A stretch of 7,944 bases of DNA from NCBI GenBank assembly GCA_028293685.1, contig JAQGOI010000113.1:1-7944 (forward strand), in the 5' to 3' direction. Made by a program: the position numbers and the translations under genes. Origin of the DNA: Lysobacteraceae bacterium. Its GTDB lineage: Bacteria; Pseudomonadota; Gammaproteobacteria; Xanthomonadales; Xanthomonadaceae. Below the pieces are notes generated by a model. That model did not search any database and had not been told where the DNA came from. It saw only the letters and a program-made list of their open reading frames with translations. Positions 5,725 through 7,944 of this stretch are shown here, one piece after another (position 1 is the first letter of the stretch; each line of letters begins with the position of its first letter).

Positions 5725-7344
5725 ATGGCGGCAGTACTGGAAGCGGCACGCTCCGAGGGAATCCGCATCGACGGCCGCACGCCGGGGCAGTCCGCCCTGC
5801 TGACGCCGGAAGCGTTGGAGTTCCTCGCCGGCCTGCATCGGCGCTTCGAGCCTGGACGGCAGGCACGACTGGAGGCACGGCGGCAGCGGCAGATCGCGTT
5901 CGATGCCGGCGCCCTGCCGGAGTTCCGCTACGACACCGCCGCGATCAGGGAAGGCAACTGGCGCGTGGGGCCGCTTCCCGCCGCGCTGCTCGACCGCCGG
6001 GTTGAAATCACCGGCCCGGTCGATCCGAAGATGGTCATCAATGCGCTTAACTCCGGCGCGCAGGTGTACATGGCCGACTTCGAGGATTCGACCTCGCCGA
6101 CCTGGGCCAACCTGATCGGCGGCCAGCGCACGCTGTGCGAGGCCGTCGCCGGCACGCTCCAGTTCACCGCCGTGGGCGGCAAGCACTACGCGCTCAAGCC
6201 ATCCGCGCAGCAGGCGGTGCTCATGGTCCGCCCGCGCGGCTGGCACCTGGACGAGAAGCACGTGCTGGTCGACGGCACGCCGATGAGCGCCAGCCTGTTC
6301 GACCTGGGCCTGTTTGCTTTCCACAACGCGCACGACCTTGCGGCCCGTGATCGGGGTCCGTACGTCTACCTGCCAAAACTACAGTCGATGGAAGAGGCAT
6401 CGCTGTGGGACGACGCACTCGCGTACATCGAACAGGTGCTCGACCTGCCGCCGGCCCAGATCAAGGTGACGGTGCTGATCGAGACCCTCCCGGCAGCGTT
6501 CGAAATGGACGAGATCCTGCACGCATTGCGCACGCGCATCGCGGGCCTGAACTGCGGGCGCTGGGATTACATTTTTTCGTACATCAAGACGTTCCGACGC
6601 CATCGCGACCGGGTCCTGCCCGAGCGCGGCCAGGTGACGATGACGCAGCCCTTCCTCAAGGCGTATTCCGAACTGCTGGTCCGCACCTGCCATCGCCGCG
6701 GCGCGCATGCGATGGGCGGCATGGCCGCGCAGATCCCGATCGCCGGCGATGACGACGCCAACGCGCGGGCGCTCGAGCGCGTCAGCGCCGACAAGCTGCG
6801 CGAGGTCGGCGCCGGTCACGACGGCACGTGGGTGGCGCATCCGGCGCTGATTCCGCTGGCGCGCACCATCTTCGATGCGCACATGCCGACGCCGCACCAG
6901 CAGCATGTGTCGCGCGACGACGTGCAGGTCGTCCGCGATGACCTGATCGCGCCGCCACTGGGCAGCATCAGCCGCGCCGGTTTCGACAGCAACGTTGAGG
7001 TCTGCGTGCGTTATCTCGCGGCTTGGCTCGACGGGCTGGGTTGCGTCCCGATCCACTGGCTGATGGAGGATGCCGCGACCGCCGAAATCGCGCGCGCGCA
7101 ACTGTGGCAGTGGCTGCACTTCGCCGATGACGGCCACGCGCCGCTGCGACTGGACGACGGCTCCCCGATCGACTCCGCGCTGTTCGACCGCGCACTGATC
7201 GGACTGCCGGCGCGGCTGGCCGCGATCGAAGGATTGTCGGGTGCGGCCCGGGTCAATGAAGCCATCGCGTTGCTGGACGAACTGACCCACGACAGCACCC
7301 TCTCCGATTTCCTGACGCTACCCGCCTACGACCGCATCGACTGA
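5725..7344 (+). CDS. aceB: Malate synthase A
   Basis: Malate synthase condenses glyoxylate with acetyl-CoA to give malate and CoA, the second step of the glyoxylate bypass that allows growth on acetate or fatty acids. The 539-residue length fits the A isoform (about 530) rather than the G isoform (about 720). Family motifs run in order: [20 protein letters not shown] (95-114), [12 protein letters not shown] (116-127), RPRGWHL (169-175) with the glyoxylate-binding arginine, IET (252-254) whose E253 should bind Mg2+, the signature [15 protein letters not shown] (274-288) with D281 as second Mg2+ ligand, GGMAAQIPI (331-339) and [20 protein letters not shown] (445-464), where D449 is the expected catalytic base. 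These roles are assigned by comparison with E. coli AceB. The start is set by AAGGAGG at 5713. aceA follows within 64 bases, forming an aceBA operon; no aceK is visible. Confidence 0.97.
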   Translation: MAAVLEAARSEGIRIDGRTPGQSALLTPEALEFLAGLHRRFEPGRQARLEARRQRQIAFDAGALPEFRYDTAAIREGNWRVGPLPAALLDRRVEITGPVDPKMVINALNSGAQVYMADFEDSTSPTWANLIGGQRTLCEAVAGTLQFTAVGGKHYALKPSAQQAVLMVRPRGWHLDEKHVLVDGTPMSASLFDLGLFAFHNAHDLAARDRGPYVYLPKLQSMEEASLWDDALAYIEQVLDLPPAQIKVTVLIETLPAAFEMDEILHALRTRIAGLNCGRWDYIFSYIKTFRRHRDRVLPERGQVTMTQPFLKAYSELLVRTCHRRGAHAMGGMAAQIPIAGDDDANARALERVSADKLREVGAGHDGTWVAHPALIPLARTIFDAHMPTPHQQHVSRDDVQVVRDDLIAPPLGSISRAGFDSNVEVCVRYLAAWLDGLGCVPIHWLMEDAATAEIARAQLWQWLHFADDGHAPLRLDDGSPIDSALFDRALIGLPARLAAIEGLSGAARVNEAIALLDELTHDSTLSDFLTLPAYDRID

Positions 7345-7360
7345 TCGCGACACCTCCGCA

Positions 7361-7416
7361 GCGAAGGACTGCTGCATGACAACCCACCCGAACGCCAAGG
7401 ATCGACTGATGAAAAC
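7361..7416 (+). repeat. Duplicated ribosome site plus start codon ahead of aceA
   Basis: Two similar stretches 33 bases apart (7361-7383 and 7394-7416) each carry AAGGA, a 7-base spacer and an ATG: AAGGA 7364-7368 with ATG 7376, and AAGGA 7397-7401 with ATG 7409. The two ATGs are in the same frame, so initiation at the first adds [11 protein letters not shown] to the protein. Confidence 0.65.
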
Positions 7417-7944
7417 CACACTCCCGACCGCCGAACAACTCAAGCTCGACTGGGCCAACAATCCGCGCTGGAGCGGCGTGAGCCGCACGTACTCAGCTGA
7501 AGACGTCGTGCGGTTGCGAGGCACGATACCGATCGAACATTCGCTCGCGCGGCTGGGCGCGGAAAAACTGTGGCGTTCACTGCAGAGCGAAGACTTCGTC
7601 AGTGCGCTGGGCGCACTGACCGGCAACCAGGCGATGCAGCAGGTCAAGGCCGGCCTCAAGGCGATTTATCTCTCCGGCTGGCAGGTGGCTGCCGACGCCA
7701 ACGTTGCCGGTGAGATGTATCCGGACCAGTCGCTGTACCCGGCCAACTCAGTGCCGCTCGTCGTCAAGCGCATCAACAACACGCTGCTGCGCGCCGACCA
7801 GGTGCAGCAGGCCGAAAACGCCAGTGGCGAAATCGGTGGCGACATCGATTTCCTGCAGCCGATCGTGGCCGACGCCGAAGCCGGGTTCGGGGGCGTGCTC
7901 AATGCCTTCGAACTGATGAAGGCGATGATCGAGGCCGGTGCCGC
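7409..7944 (+). CDS. aceA: Isocitrate lyase (N-terminal part, continues past the window)
   Basis: Isocitrate lyase splits isocitrate into glyoxylate and succinate, the first step of the glyoxylate bypass, and feeds malate synthase encoded just upstream. About 178 residues are visible before the window ends. They match Ace[21 protein letters not shown] (15-34), the substrate-binding [10 protein letters not shown] (89-98), [14 protein letters not shown] (103-116), [11 protein letters not shown] (121-131) and [12 protein letters not shown] (151-162), where D155 should be the Mg2+ ligand. The catalytic KKCGH loop lies beyond the end. The ATG at 7409 is preferred because [11 protein letters not shown] lines up with the E. 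coli N-terminus; the ATG at 7376 has an equally good ribosome site and would add 11 residues. The gap to aceB (31 or 64 bases) holds no terminator, so both are likely on one mRNA. Confidence 0.95.
   Translation, partial: MKTTLPTAEQLKLDWANNPRWSGVSRTYSAEDVVRLRGTIPIEHSLARLGAEKLWRSLQSEDFVSALGALTGNQAMQQVKAGLKAIYLSGWQVAADANVAGEMYPDQSLYPANSVPLVVKRINNTLLRADQVQQAENASGEIGGDIDFLQPIVADAEAGFGGVLNAFELMKAMIEAGA

Noticed and set aside
6379..7290. Minus-strand open frame of 303 codons inside aceB
   Set aside because: Low-complexity antisense translation opposite a full, motif-complete malate synthase.
1..7944. A novel defence, mobile or biosynthetic system
   Set aside because: Every substantial reading frame is explained by a known housekeeping family; there are no integrase, transposase, toxin-antitoxin or CRISPR-like features and no orphan gene of useful length.

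Overview
This window looks like ordinary chromosome of a high-GC gammaproteobacterium, most likely of the Xanthomonadaceae/Lysobacteraceae (Xanthomonas, Stenotrophomonas, Lysobacter, Luteimonas type). This is inferred from the protein families, the order of genes and a GTAG-headed hairpin repeat resembling those of Stenotrophomonas; no search was run. The window is densely coded, with no gap over 300 bases, no tRNA or rRNA, no CRISPR and no mobile-element gene.

Layout. (1) 1-295 (+): C-terminal end of an NAD(P)-dependent 3-beta-HSD/epimerase-family reductase, similar to OleD of long-chain olefin synthesis. (2) 400-2717 (+): ubiJ and ubiB, translationally coupled by a 4-base GTGA overlap and needed for ubiquinone synthesis. 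(3) 2807-3496 (+): truC, tRNA pseudouridine-65 synthase. (4) 3586-4653 (+): arfB (ribosome rescue hydrolase) with a lysophospholipid acyltransferase-like gene starting on the base after its stop. (5) 4696-5622 (-): a LysR-type regulator with a CysB-like effector domain. (6) 5725-7944 (+): aceB (malate synthase A) and the first third of aceA (isocitrate lyase), running off the window. These are the two glyoxylate-bypass enzymes.

The genes fall into housekeeping themes: membrane lipid and quinone metabolism, tRNA modification and ribosome rescue, then the glyoxylate shunt. The LysR gene and aceBA are divergently transcribed from an AT-rich 102-bp region holding a dyad of LysR-operator type, which suggests that this regulator controls the shunt and itself. 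I see no novel multi-gene system. The points worth a second look are small-scale: two matched leaderless-type starts (ubiJ, arfB), a GTAG-hairpin repeat against the arfB promoter, duplicated start regions in the acyltransferase and aceA genes, the divergent operator region, and ubiJB without ubiE.
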